A stretch of DNA of 64,000 nt from Pochonia chlamydosporia 170 (taxonomy: Eukaryota > Ascomycota > Sordariomycetes > Hypocreales > Clavicipitaceae): positions 1,054,001-1,118,000 of the forward strand of contig NC_035790.1 in the NCBI RefSeq assembly GCF_001653235.2, read 5' to 3'. The notes below the pieces were generated by a model. It saw nothing but the letters and a program-made list of their open reading frames with translations, was not told where the DNA came from and did no database searches. Of the stretch, positions 24,602 through 36,613 are shown in pieces. Each line of letters starts with the position of its first letter. Position 1 is the first letter of the stretch. The translations under genes and the position numbers were made by a program.

Positions 24602-25869
24602 ATGGACGGTGATCCAGCAGTCGAATCCGAACTCGACGCCTTCAGTGTCATATTCCCTCTCCCCTACCGCGTAGGCTTCATCATCACACTAGGTATATTT
24701 TCCCCCTCAACAACCACGGACACAATTGAAATTAACAAACCTCAGCCGTCTGGGGATGGGGCCTCAACCTCCACTACCTGCACCTCGCAAAAGTCGACGT
24801 CCCAGCACTGATACGCTACCCCGGCCGATCCTCGCCGCACCACATATCGCACCACTTCTCGACATACCGCCTCGCGACCGTCCTGTCCGGCCTGTTCGCC
24901 GTGTCGATAGTGCTCTTCTGGCTGTGCACATGGGGCGTGGCATCGCGCGTCATCGAATACGACTGGATCCCCATGACGTATCTCGTCGCCCTCATCGCCA
25001 TCTTCTTCGTCCCGCTGACGAACCTCCCCAGCGGCGGGAGGAGGCGCTTCCTCGCGACCCTCAAGCGCGTGAGCATAGGCGGCATTGCGGAGGCCCAGGA
25101 CGGCAAGTTCGGCGACATTTTGCTGGCGGATGTGCTGACGTCGTATGCGAAAGTCTGCGGCGACGTCTTCGTCACGCTGTGCATGTTCTTCACGTCGGGC
25201 GGCTCGTCGACGAAGCGGCCCGACCGGAACTGCGGCGGCACGGTCATCGTGCCGCTGCTGATGGCGCTGCCGAGCGTCATTCGCTTCCGGCAGTGTATAA
25301 TTGAGTATCTGCGGGTGAGACGGGCGCCGTACAAGGAGTCCGCGGGCTGGGGTGGCCAGCATCTCGCCAATGCGCTCAAGTACTCTACCGCGTTTCCGGT
25401 CCTCATCACGAGCACGCTGCAGCGGAACACGGAAAATGCTGCCTCAAAGGCCGCTTACAACAGGGCGTGGCTGGTGGCCGTGCTGGTCAACTCGCTCTAC
25501 TCTTTCTACTGGGACGTTGCGAAGGATTGGGACATGACGCTCTTTTCGTCTACGAGGGAGCGCAATTCTGCGCATCATCCGTGGGGTCTGCGCGATAGAC
25601 TCATCTTTCGACCTGTCAACATGTACTATGCGGTTATAGTGCTGGATTTGATGCTGAGGTGTACGTGGTCCATGAAGCTGAGTCCTCACTTGGACAAGTT
25701 TAGTGATTTTGAGAGCGGCATCTTTCTCATTGAGTTTCTGGAGGTGTTTCGCCGCTGGGTGTGGATATTCTTCCGGGTGGAAACGGAATGGATTAGGAAC
25801 TCATCGACCGGATTGGGTATTGATGATATTTTGTTGGGGGATTATTCGGGCAAGGATGACGATGATTAG
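24602..25869 (+). CDS. ERD1: ERD1-like EXS-family membrane protein
   Basis: Two exons, 24602-24692 and 24746-25869, give 404 aa. The 53-bp intron (GTATAT...CAG) joins LPYRVGFIITLG to VWGWGLNLHYL in frame. Several hydrophobic segments are visible, including FIITLAVWGW..., VLSGLFAVSIVLFWLC and MTYLVALIAIFFVPL. The EXS domain shows ADVLTSYAKVCGD, the RFRQC...YLR motif, HLANALKYSTAFPV and SLYSFYWDVAKDWD, and ends with FLIEFLEVFRRWVWIFFRVETEW. Yeast Erd1 is a Golgi membrane protein needed to retain ER residents and Golgi glycosyltransferases and to recycle phosphate (family knowledge). The tail is acidic (DDDD). An in-frame GTG at 24901 is not needed as a start, since the spliced N-terminus supplies the first membrane segment. 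Confidence 0.92.
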
Positions 25870-28800
25870 GTTGTTTTGGGTAAAACTTTTAGAGATGCGG
25901 TATGGATGACCGCGAGACGAGTGGTCAGCATTGGGACGGAGGCGCTGGGGATTCTATTATCGCGAGCGAAGATCCGAATTACACGTGGCGATACCATGGT
26001 GCGGACATCCATGTATGATAAGGGGTTGGCTGGCGTTTTTTGTTTTACTTTTTTCTTTTTGGGAAAACAAATCGTCATGGTTAATAATAGAGTCGTGCAC
26101 AATACACAATACTCAATACCTAAATGCCCGGGACAAGGAACCAGATCTGGCGTGCGCTTGGGGGCCGTCTCGCAAACTCTACCTTGTGTATGCAAACTGC
26201 TTGAGCTCCAACAATTGGATCACTGTGAGATGCGTCATCGGATAAGCCCAACCCGTTGGACAAAGCAGGCATGCTGACAGGGAGGCAAGCGGGCTTGCAT
26301 GAGAGCTCGTGAACCAGACAGCTCCAAAGGATGCAGGAATCGTCAGCTGCAACACCACCTGGCAAAAGCTTCCGGTTGTAGCCACGCCCCGTTGTTATAA
26401 AGTTTGTTCTTTTGCTCCTTCTCTGGTTTAAACATGTTTTGCCCGTCTTCCCGTCAGCAACCGCCGCCACCGTGAAAAAGTAATTTGACAATATGTACCC
26501 GTTTTTACTGACCGCTTCATTTGGACAGCTAACCAGACACTTGGCATTGCCTCGCTCGACGGCGTTAGCTGTGCTGTTAGACTAGGCTGAAGCCTGTTCT
26601 AGATGTCGGGTTGGAACGTGGGCCTTTCTCCGAGCAGCTGGATCATCTGTCCGCCCCCAAGAGCGCCACATCACATGGATATTGCCGTCTTCCGCCTCAG
26701 CTCGGGTGGGTGGGTACGGCGGAGCGTAAGCTTGGTATTAATTCGTTCGTCCAAGGTGTGAGACGAGACGGACTTAATGTCATCGTTGAATCTTATTTTC
26801 ACCCGTCTTAGTACATGCGATGATGGCGAGAGTCACTTTGTACCTCTGTGCTATGTAGGTCTTGCTTACACCTTCAGCCTTCTGATCTTCACGTGGACCG
26901 AAATAGACTGAGAAACATGTCTGTGTACTCCGTGCGATATCTCTGAGCGGGCGGCGTTTGGGGCGGCACCTTCAGCTATCCAGTCATCCCGCACCGGCCG
27001 GGCCGTCCAGTCAGATGGAGTTGCGTGTGTTTGCCCTCTTTTTTCGGAATCATCCGCCCTTGGCCCGTGAGACAAACGAATGCCAGGGAACGAATAAGCA
27101 CGTTGGCAGTGAGTAACGACTTCTGGGTGTCTTAATTGCTGGCTCATTTTGGCCACCGGGCATCCCGTTGTGTTCTAAATGAGTTGGACTCTTGTGAGTC
27201 TTCAAGACACCGTTACAACACAAATCCCGGGGAATATCCACCATTTAGGTTTACATTCGCATAGCAGGGCGTCCATGGCGTTCGCCGACTGGTCCTGCTG
27301 GTACTCAACTGCGATGCCAGCAGCTTGCCTCTTGACGTGAGTGCAATTTGAGGGACAGTAATACCGATGAACTCAGTAGAGCCGAATTTGCCCCATTGGC
27401 ACGACTCATGCGGGGCGCCGGCCATAATTGGACTTCTAAAGTTGTCATGAACAGCATGATGGTTGGACCCATTATTTAGTGTCGTAGCACCCCATACTGG
27501 CATTGCGCTTCCAACGCACGGCGAATCCGTCGCCGGCCACCATACTCTCGTTAGGTAGTTGGCAGTGGCTGTACTCCGTAGAAGGCAGCTCGTCGATCTT
27601 CTGGAAGTGGTGGTCATGATGTCTCACTGGCACACGGCAGAGGTGAGCGGTCAGCGATTGCAAAGTCGATGAGGCGTAGAAATGGTCTCAGCCAACGATC
27701 GTGCTAGCTGCGGTTGTCTTTCCATAGCCATGACGACTTCTGTGCAATGTGTCCTGTTTCCAAATGGGTGTTGTGGCCAGTAACTCTGGAGGCTCGCTGG
27801 ATTGGCAAAAAAGATGTAGTTTGTAGTTGGCATGGACTATCTTACGCCGGAGGGGTTACGTCTAAGATGGAAGTCGAAGCCGGTGTGGAAGAAGGTGATG
27901 GCTGTTGGAGGGATTGCTGACTGGTGGGAGTTTGAAGGGTCGTCTGGTCTGGTCTGGTGTGAAGTTCCAAGGTGATGGGTGGAGAGACGTTGGTGCTATG
28001 CTGGGCTGGGCTAGATGATGGATGGCATTGGATAACTCCGGCAGAGATTGGCTTCATCCATCCATGATGGCTCCAGTCCATGTCCAGTCCAAGGCCGCTA
28101 GCCGGAATTTCCCAGTTGTGCCAGAACTCACTAGTTTAGTTTCTAGCCTGAGCCTGCTTGCCCATCCCGGCAAGGAAGAGGCAGGAGCGACCAGCTTCGC
28201 ATCTCGGAAGGTGGCACCAGCCCTGTTGTTTTCTGGCGTACGGTAGTTGTTTTTCAAAGGCTGTGAGGGTCAAGGACATGGGGGGCTTGACATTATCTCG
28301 ACATGGGCCAAGGATTCATGATGACAATGTCATGATAAAAGTGCAGATTGTCTGAACAGTGCAGTACCGTGTTGATGGCAGAGACATGGGCACACCAGAA
28401 TATGGGTGGGGGATCGATATTGGGTTTGCGACTGGACTGATGGAACAAGATGCCAGATGGGAAGCTCAGGATGCGCATGGCGTGGATGGATCCAATCCAA
28501 TCCAGTCCGTCCAATGCAATCCATGGCTGATGGCTTTTTGTTGTCGACTTTCTCCGTCATCCACGACACGACACCATTTGATGGCTGTTTGCGCACACCA
28601 AACCACATGCGTGTGGCTGCACAACAAGGCACCTGCGCTGCGCTGCGCTACGCCATGCATGTACTCTCGGTACTCCGTTACAATCGCCATGGTTCCCTCT
28701 GCGTGTGCAGCCGGGAAGACATGGGATGGGACATGGAGGGAAGATGGAAGTGGAAGTGGACGATGGAATATGGGGCACACACATGGATTGCCCGGACCAT

Positions 28801-29627
28801 TTCGAACCATCGCGGCCTTGAGACCAGACCAAAGAGGATCCAAGAGGACAAGAGGACCAAAAGACGACTCAAACGCACGCCCCCCAGTACCAAGCACCAA
28901 GCGAGCTACACGCCTGCCTTATTATTTACCTGGTGAATGCGCCGTCTCTCATATTTCGCATTTGCCCTCTCTCCTCCTGACTCTATCTCGTCCCTGCCTC
29001 CCTCGCCGTATCATCTCGCTCTGCCTCCGACAATCAACTTCGAATGAGCAACCTATCACTTTTCTCTGTCAGACTTGGGCTTGGCCAGCATTGAAAGAAA
29101 CTCCTAGCACACCAGACCAGACCAGACCAGACCAGACCAGACCAGACCAGACCAGACCAGACCACAGGGAGATTGTTACCAGTGGACCAGACAGGCACGC
29201 CACACTCTTTGGCGTGACCAGACATCAATTAGCTGTTTTGGATCCAACGCGCTCTCCAAACGGGAACAAAGAGCAAGACACTGGCACTAATTCAATTATT
29301 TCACCCACTGTCAGGTTTCATGCTATTATTACCTCTCACAGATGAATCGAGGGATGGGTTGATAATTATTCTTCCTTTCAGCATTTCATGCCATTGTTTG
29401 AGTGGCAGTCATATTTTATCAACCACTCCGTCGCCAGCTGCAGCATCTACCAGCTTGTGCCCATTGTCGCATGCGAGTGAATCGAAATTGGAGCCCTATT
29501 GACAGACGACCACAACAATAGCTACCTAGGTAATTGAGTACAGTAATTCCTTTTTGCACCGGCGGTACTGGTTTCGGTTTCAAAAATCTTCCCACGAGCT
29601 CGAATTCTACCTCCAAAAAAAAAAATC
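25870..29627. other. Gene-poor interval of about 3.8 kb with pentamer repeat array
   Basis: No recognisable gene. A perfect TACTCCGTA lies at 27572, a variant near 26925 and TACTCCGTT near 28670. GGTCT pentamers cluster near 27940-27955. Ten perfect ACCAG units lie at 29111-29160. A palindrome TACCTAGGTA lies at 29523, about 100 bp before the next start codon. A 329-codon open frame at 28359-29345 runs through the pentamer array and is judged not to be a gene. Confidence 0.55.
29111..29164. repeat. (ACCAG)n pentanucleotide microsatellite
   Basis: Ten perfect copies of ACCAG occupy 29111-29160, followed by a partial unit (ACCA at 29161-29164). It lies in the presumed promoter region about 465 bp upstream of the 29628 start codon. 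The same pentamer, in shorter runs and on either strand, recurs elsewhere in the window. Confidence 0.97.
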
Positions 29628-31097
29628 ATGAACCAAAATATACCACCAGAGCAAACACCTCAAACACGCGAATTCCGCCGCGGCCACAAACATAGTGCTT
29701 CGATGCCGGCCAATATGCAAGCATACGCAAACAGACCACTCCCGCCTCTGCCGGTACCGCCATCCTCTGCCCCGAGAGCGATGACGCCTCAGCCCGCTGC
29801 AAGAAACTCTGCGACGTCGTCGGGATCTCTGCCGGTCTTTGCTTATCAAGGGTCGTTTCCCATTAATCGAAGAAACACGACGCGGGGAGATATTCCTACC
29901 TCAGCCCCGCGACGTTTTCCATCTCTAACAATGCCGTCATCGCCGGCCAAAGCTAGTCAAACGCACCGAAATAGCTATGCCGCGTCGACCTGGTCTCGTA
30001 GGTCGTCGCACCAAAAGATCTTCCAGCTTACCGGTATGGATGTGGATGTTATGGACGATCAGTCGTTTCGATCTGGTGGTGGAGGAGATTCCGATTCTTC
30101 CTCTACAGGTTCCGGCGTGAGACTGGAAGAGCCGGCAAACTATGACACTCCAGACTACCACCTTGTGCCGGTGTTGGAGACTGATGTGGATGGCTCCTCT
30201 AGCAGGGAGAGCTCATGGGGTCCAATGTCTCCCGACCTGGCAGTTGTGCCACAGCCTCTGAACATTCATAGACAGCTAATCCGGGATGGAAGTGAGAAGC
30301 AATTTGGTACTATGAGCGGCTCATTTACGCAAATGCATTTGGAAGACGGTGTGGCCCGTCCTTGGGACCCGGCGTTTGGTCAATTTGGTGAGCACGGAGC
30401 TGCTGGTGAATATCACCAGTTTACGGCTCAACTTGCGAGCAGACACTCTCGTCAGCTCAGCGACAGTGCCTTGCAGCCGGCCTCGCCGCCCAAAAAGAAA
30501 AGGTCATCATTGAGTCTGGCTTTCTCTGCAGCTACACGATTCCGGCGTCGAGAAAACACTCAGCCTCTTGACATTGCTGCAACAATAACGAGACCTCAGA
30601 GCGCGCTCAGAGAGACTCGCACGCAGCCACAGCAACAACAAGATGCCAAATCTCAATCGCAATCGCAATCGCAATCGCCCAATCTTGACTTTGTACCGAA
30701 GCTGAAGCGACGATCTCGTTCGGTGCCAGCTACTCCCATATTGGCACTGGCCAATGCACCGCCGCCTCGGCCCAGTCCAGCTCCGCCTTTGATGAGCGCA
30801 TGGGATAGCGACTCTGACGACGGAGATGGGCACGTCATGTCGAGTCTCAAAGACTGGTTCGCGAACCGAGCTTCCGAGGATAGCAAGCTTCACCGGCGCA
30901 CGTCGAGTGCCTCCCGGACAGGGCCAGATCGGCAGCTCGCAAGCATGAAACAGGATGCGATGCGCGAGTCGATCATCCGCCCACAAGACAGGTACAAGCA
31001 GGTGCAAATGGAAAAGGCAGCCAAGCGAAGAGAGCAGATGCGACCTCAGATGAAAGTCGTTCCCGAGGGCATCATGTTACTTAACATCCATCTGTGA
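29628..31097 (+). CDS. Intrinsically disordered protein of unknown function
   Basis: A single open frame of 489 aa with an A-rich context just before the ATG. I do not recognise a family. The protein is dominated by Ser, Pro, Arg and Gln. It begins with basic Ser/Pro-rich segments (FRRGHKHSASMPANMQ, RPLPPLPVPP). A Gly/Ser/Asp stretch lies near residues 148-166. Basic Ser-rich patches such as SPPKKKRSSLS and KLKRRSRSVPATP resemble kinase or 14-3-3 target sites. There is a short (QS)n run. The most ordered part is the C-terminal ~110 residues, with SLKDWFANR and a basic RYKQVQMEKAAKRREQ helix. No signal peptide or membrane segment is seen. The sustained frame and amino-acid bias support a real gene; the function is unknown. 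Confidence 0.75.
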   Translation: MNQNIPPEQTPQTREFRRGHKHSASMPANMQAYANRPLPPLPVPPSSAPRAMTPQPAARNSATSSGSLPVFAYQGSFPINRRNTTRGDIPTSAPRRFPSLTMPSSPAKASQTHRNSYAASTWSRRSSHQKIFQLTGMDVDVMDDQSFRSGGGGDSDSSSTGSGVRLEEPANYDTPDYHLVPVLETDVDGSSSRESSWGPMSPDLAVVPQPLNIHRQLIRDGSEKQFGTMSGSFTQMHLEDGVARPWDPAFGQFGEHGAAGEYHQFTAQLASRHSRQLSDSALQPASPPKKKRSSLSLAFSAATRFRRRENTQPLDIAATITRPQSALRETRTQPQQQQDAKSQSQSQSQSPNLDFVPKLKRRSRSVPATPILALANAPPPRPSPAPPLMSAWDSDSDDGDGHVMSSLKDWFANRASEDSKLHRRTSSASRTGPDRQLASMKQDAMRESIIRPQDRYKQVQMEKAAKRREQMRPQMKVVPEGIMLLNIHL

Positions 31098-34092
31098 AGG
31101 GGTCTTGTTTCCTAGCGTGACGATGATGGAAAAGATATACGGTATGCGCGCGAAAGGGTGTTTAGTGGTTTATTACTGCGTTTGTATTTATTTATTCCCC
31201 CACGGCAAGAACTGCCAACGCGACGAAAATTACGGACCTTTTCGTTTTTTCTGTTTCTTTTCCTTTTCTACTATTTTCGCTTACAGGAGATTTAGCGGCA
31301 GCATATTTTAGGTGTTTCGGCTCATTCGTCAGTTCTTTGTCTTTCACACTGGAGTCTTAATTCCCCAATCGCTACTATTTCCTAGCTTAGGTATTAATGC
31401 CAGCGCTCGTCTATAAAACAAAGACAAGTTGAGACACGAAGCATGCTTTCCTTGTGAAAATCCCGTGAATGCGCCCGAGCCCTTGATGCCGAACAAGCTA
31501 ACAAAACGCACATGACGTTGGGGAAAAGCCCAATCAGCCCCGCCGCCACAAATAAACCTTGTGCTGCTTATTGCCTGCCGTCTGCAGAAGCTGGCAAGTT
31601 CAATGTTGGTTCGTCCCCGCATTGACAGCCAGAGTCCCATGGTCCTTCCTGTTACCGACTAGAGGGGGGACGGTTACATGAACTTTTTGATTGATGTTTG
31701 GTGGGGTTGTACATGGGGGGTGGGACGTGCCGATGAGATTTGGGATGCGAGGAATACTACGTATGTTTTGGGGAGGATTGTGATTAGCTCAAGTGGTGTT
31801 GGTGCATAATTGGGGATGGGTGTGGCTGGTGGGATGACGGGGTGAAGTACTCCGTGCTTTGATGGTGTTGTGTGGGTTGGTGGTTGTAAATGCGGTGTGG
31901 GAGTGCGATGAATAAGTGTATGGAATGATTGCGTGCATTTGTAAGGTGATGAATGAGTTGCCTTTGCTGGTGTTGGCTTTTGGTGCATCTTGACCTACCT
32001 AGGCAGGTTTAATTGGTGACGCATGAAGATATCGTTTCGCAGGTCATGCCTGCTCATCACCTTGGTCACACCTAAGCATACTGATCTGCAACTTTGCAAT
32101 TGTTCCCTGGGAAAAGGTGCTCTGTATCCTTGGGTAGGTCCTCCCCCAAGATATTTTTTTAATATTATTTTATACATGTAGGCTAATTTCACATTTTACT
32201 TGTTAGGAGTAGCTAAAAGTACCTTTAGTTGCCTAAATTAAGTGGTCGTCATTACTAAAGCCCGTGGTGTAGAACGCCTCGACCATCCGATTTACGTGTA
32301 GATGTATACCTTGCCATTCGAATCACAATCGCATTGCTGTTGCTTCTAACCTTATTGGTAACTACGTGGTAACCCCAAATTTCGTAATTAGACTATGACA
32401 TCTCCAAAGGCAGCTTCTTCTCGTGGTCATGCCATGTTGGACATTTTTGGTAATTGTTGTCTCGAGAGTCTCTTACTTGTGAGAAAATCGGATCGAGCGC
32501 GTCTGCTTCTCTGCCAGTGTGTTGGTGGTTGACTTGGTTACGGGGTTGTATCTAATTGTGCGTGTGATGTTGATGACTCTCGTGTTGGTGGTAAACTTGG
32601 CGTGGTTGGTGTTTGACGGAAGTGGTGGTGCCCACTCCGATGAGGCGGGCGATAATAAGGCATTAGGTTTCATTTTGGGAGGCGTTGGATTTTACGTCTT
32701 GGATATAATTGGGAGTGTAACTTGGAGGTTGTAACTATTGTGGGGGTTGTGTTTAAGTGCTCAAGCCGTGATGAGATTGGGAGTTTGTGTGATGAATGGT
32801 AATATGCTTCAACCCAAGTTGTGAGCGGGCACTCCGGCCATTCCAATTTGGATATACCTAGATCGAAAACCGTAATATCATAGTTCAAGTGAAGAGACGG
32901 TGACAATGGAAATTTCCGTTAATGGTACACACTGAACAAGTGATGCTATTTGTCTTGGAACTTGCATTCGAGTCTACTCATGGGGTCTTACACGGCAACC
33001 AAATCTGCGGAAACTACTATGTGCAGATGGCTGTAGACGTGATCTTAGCGTAGGCGGAATGTAAACGTGAAGGTCTAGAAACAGCTAAACTGGGAAGATG
33101 AACAAAGACGACCAAACGCGATCCTTAAAAACCGGCGTTTTCTGCATTTGCTGTTTAGTTTGAGGTAATAGTAGGACTGGAGTCGCTTTCTATAGTGAGA
33201 TGCCGTGGAAACGAACTGAGACGTGGCTCTTTAGATTCATCTCGGCTCGTGTTTAAAGGAAGTTACTTTGCATATCTGTAGCTCTGGAGACTAAGTCTTC
33301 TACTTCACACCCGTAACATCATAAACACAGCTTCTCATACCTGTTATCAGCATGGGATTTTATGCGCCTACATCTTTTTGCAGGTGCATCAGGCATGGAC
33401 CGTCTGAAACGTGGGCCAAGTGTCACTGTGAGTTTCCAAAGCTCATAGCCACTTCATCAAGGCTGGTTGGTGGTACAGCTGCAAATATGGGCCGCCAAAA
33501 CTAGATTCATGAGAATACCCAAAGCAATTCTGCCAATTCGCAAGCATCTGCAAGTACACGGTGAAATAGCTGCAGGATATCTAGAGTGACTGAGAGACAC
33601 ACTCTTCTCTGGAGGTGATGAAAGCGGCAGTGGTGCAGCTAAAAGTACCAAGTCAGGCACAATGTGGTCAATGCAAGCCACGGTACCTTACGCATCCACA
33701 ATGCACTAACTCCAGACGAAGCGGCTATAGCTTACCGAGTGTTGGCGATGGGAAGTTGAAGAGAGAAAATGGCCACGGTCAATTCAGCTGTCAGATCCCC
33801 AAATGCGGGACAATTCCATCCAGTCGGCAATGAATCAAATTCGTAGCCGTTAAATCCGGCATAAACGACGGCTAACTGCCTGCAACGGGTCGGAGGAACC
33901 AATAACCAATTACAATCACTCCCCGCCATTCAACCAGACAATGGACCCAACCAAACTTGACATTGTTACCCCAACTTGCACCTTTCAACCTCCCTTCCAC
34001 CCACCAAACCAAAAGACCAGGCCAAACCACAACTCTCTACCCCTCCACTCCACGCCAACACCATCTCGGTCCATCCATATATAAAAAAAACC
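31098..34092. other. Intergenic interval of about 3 kb, AT-rich
   Basis: No recognisable gene. The sequence is AT-rich, especially 32150-32400. TACTCCGTG is at about 31849 and a TACCTAGGCA variant at about 31997. The final ~200 bp is C-rich and forms the leader of the Nudix gene. Confidence 0.55.
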
Positions 34093-35665
34093 ATGCCGGT
34101 AACGGCCGCCGCACAAACTCCCTCTGCACCATCATCCCCAAACAACACAACACCTGCAGCCACAACCTGCACAGCATCATCAACACCCCTAAGCGCCCTA
34201 GACGCAGACGCCGACACTCCCTCCAAAGACCATCAACCGCAGCAGGACCAAACCGAATCTGTCCCGCCCTCCGTCCCAAGTGCCATCACAGACAGTGACG
34301 TCGCCGATCTCCGGCGCGAGCTTACACGGGCCTCGGCTGTGGGGGACTCCATCAACCACAAGGAAGACACCGATACTCACGCTGACACTGACATTGACGA
34401 CGACGCCTTGCACAATCTCAATCACGAGCTAGACGCCCATCTGGCAGAACTGACAGACGTATTCCAAGAGTCACTGTACTACGATGCATCGACAATGGCC
34501 GGCTTGAACTCTTTTTCGCTGGTACGTCCTTCTACCTCCTCTTTGCCCCGTTCGCCACAAAACATCCGTAGCAACATCAAATGTAAAAATCTTGAAGAAG
34601 AAAAAAAACGCCCCTCATAATTCCGATTCCATTACCCCATTGTTTTGTTTTCTCTCGTCACCCAAATGTATCCCTGCCTCATGGCCCTCGCTCACCCCCT
34701 CGGCCAGGCTGCCCTCAACCGCCTCCGGGCGTACAAGCCGCCTCCCTTCCCCATATGGGACACTCTGCCTGCGCGGAAGCGCGCGGCCGTGCTGGTCCTG
34801 CTGTACGCGGACCGCTGGGGCGATTTACGTGTTGTCATTACCATGCGGGCTGCGAGCCTGAGGAGCTTCTCGGGACATGCGGCTCTTCCCGGCGGGAAGG
34901 CTGATAGTAACGAAGAGACGCCATGTAAGTTTAACTTTCTCGGAAGCAGGCACCTTTAATCTTGTTCTTTGAATCGGGGAATCTGACCCTTGTATAGATC
35001 AAATTGCGAGGAGGGAGGCGTTTGAGGAAATTGGCCTGCCGATGGATGACCTCCGCTTGCCCAAGCCATTCCGTATAGAGCCGCTGTGCTACCTGCCGCC
35101 TTCGTTGGCGAGAACCCATCTCGTTGTTACGCCGTGCGTGGCATTCCTCCACGCAGATAGACTGAATCCAGATTCGCCCACCCCGTTGGTGGAGGAGTCT
35201 CTGATACCGAGACTAGACGCGCGGGAGGTGGCCGCCGTGTTTAGTGCCCCGTTTTACAACTTCCTCAAGGCGAATGACCTTCCGCCTCGGCCGGGACAGG
35301 AACTGCCCCCCGGACCGTGGTACGAGGGCGCTTGGATGTCGTGGAAGGATCTGCCGTGGAGGATACACAATTTCTATGTGCCCGTGAATAATCAGCGGGT
35401 GGCGAAGCCGCGGAGGGCCAGCGCCCAGGGGAACATGGGCGAGGCGCTGGAGGTGCAGCAGGAGCAGGAGGGGAGGTTCAAGGTCTGGGGCATGACGGGC
35501 CGGCTGTTGGTCGATGCCGCGAGGATTGCCTACGGGGAGAACCCGGAGATTGAGCACAACGACACGTATGGAGACTATGATATTATTCTAAGGGCCGCGG
35601 ATGAGGGCGTCTTTAAAGAGGTGGGTGAGGCCAAGAAGCCGAGCAATGAGCCGGCCAAGATGTAA
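34093..35665 (+). CDS. Nudix hydrolase, probable CoA/nucleotide diphosphatase
   Basis: Three exons, 34093-34521, 34708-34924 and 34998-35665, give 437 aa. The introns are 186 bp (GTACGT...CAG) and 73 bp (GTAAGT...TAG), and both joins keep the frame. The Nudix core starts at about residue 144 (AALNRLRAYKPPPFPIWD). It includes the strand RAAVLVLLYADRWGDLRVV, the TMRAASLRSFSGHAALPGG signature, and a Nudix box completed by the second splice (GGKADSNEETPYQ joined to IARREAFEEIGL). Spacing between the box's Gly and RE is one residue longer than canonical. The family resembles yeast Pcd1 and human NUDT7, which cleave CoA derivatives in peroxisomes, but the substrate is inferred. Residues 1-143 are low-complexity Thr/Pro/Asp-rich and may not all be translated: an in-frame ATG at 34495 would give a shorter, more family-like protein. 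Confidence 0.85.
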
Positions 35666-35887
35666 TGGGGTGAGGGATGAAACGGAACGAAACTGTATAT
35701 AAATCACGGGGCATTGCGGGCGTCGATGTAGCGTGTTGTTTAGATTTATTAAATGATAACTAACGCAAGATTAACTAAATCGCTAACTTTGGTATATGAT
35801 GGATTGGACGCTGGTTGCGGGGATCGTAGTAGATGAATTTGAAAAATGGTGACAGCGGGATACATGTAAGTTTAGAGCGTGGAGCAT

Positions 35888-36613
35888 TTAATGACACGCA
35901 TTATCCTTGGTAGCAGGCGTACTGTGCCCAAAGACGAGATAACCAAAAAAGGCGCCCAACGACACCGCAATCATGACCCAGCCATTATACGTCATAAAAA
36001 TAAGCCTGCGCAAGACACTGTAAGCACAAAAAACCCGTCAAAATCAGCTGGTGAAAACGTACATGAGCATAAAGGCGTAGAAGTTCTGCACGCCATAAAG
36101 CGCCGCCTTGATAACGTGCCCCCGTTTGCTGATATTCTCATGGCTCGATCCTGGCGCGAGGAAGGGTGTTGTCTCAGTAACTTGTTCATCACCTCCACGA
36201 AATTGAGACTTAGCATTGGCACAGACCCCAAATCCAGGGGAAATATGACACAATGAAAAAACGTATCGCAATGACAAAACGCAGGGTAAAACTTACGAGG
36301 CAGAGCGGATATCCGTCTGTCGAGACTAGCTTCGTATCGTCGGGACAGCGAGCGGAGGGCCTCGTAGCCCATCGCCAGAAGAACGACGGCCAGGAGCGAA
36401 AAGATGAGGCCGGGCGTGGAGCGGACGTGCCACTGCCGGAACACGATGCACAGGTTGTTGGTGTCCCAGGTGAAGAGCATCTGAGGGTGTTAGCTGTGTA
36501 GGTAGTGCGGAACGAGGGCGGGGGACGAGACGTACGCTCATGCTGCACATGTCCTTCATGCCGTCGCCGTGGTCCATGTCTCCGTGGTTGTGATCCATGC
36601 CCGCGTGGTTCAT
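35888..36613 (-). CDS. CTR2: Ctr-family copper transporter (Ctr2-like)
   Basis: Four exons, 36613-36536, 36480-36297, 36180-36063 and 36005-35888, give 165 aa. The donors are GTACGT, GTAAGT and GTACGT. The N-terminus is His/Met-rich (MNHAGMDHNHGDMDHGDG then MKDMCSMSM), a copper-binding region. TM1 follows (LIFSLLAVVLLAMGYEA), after FTWDTNNLCIVFRQWHV. TM2 contains the essential M-x3-M copper gate (MLIFM), split by intron 3, and TM3 has G-x3-G (GAFFG). The length fits a vacuolar Ctr2-type protein that exports stored copper to the cytosol; plasma-membrane Ctr members cannot be ruled out. The acceptor of intron 2 is uncertain: AAG ending at 36181 is used, while GAG twelve bases earlier is also in frame and would add four residues. 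Its 3' end lies 222 bp from the Nudix gene's stop. Confidence 0.9.

Noticed and set aside
23385..25869. Possible biosynthetic or catabolic cluster around the small hydrolase
   Set aside because: Neighbours are PEX10 and an ERD1-like protein, neither a pathway enzyme; no synthase, oxidase or transporter set is present.
28359..29345. 328-codon open frame on the plus strand
   Set aside because: It runs straight through the ACCAG array, which it would translate as repeated PDQTR, has no family motif and shows no sustained coding composition. It lies in the upstream region of a better-supported gene.
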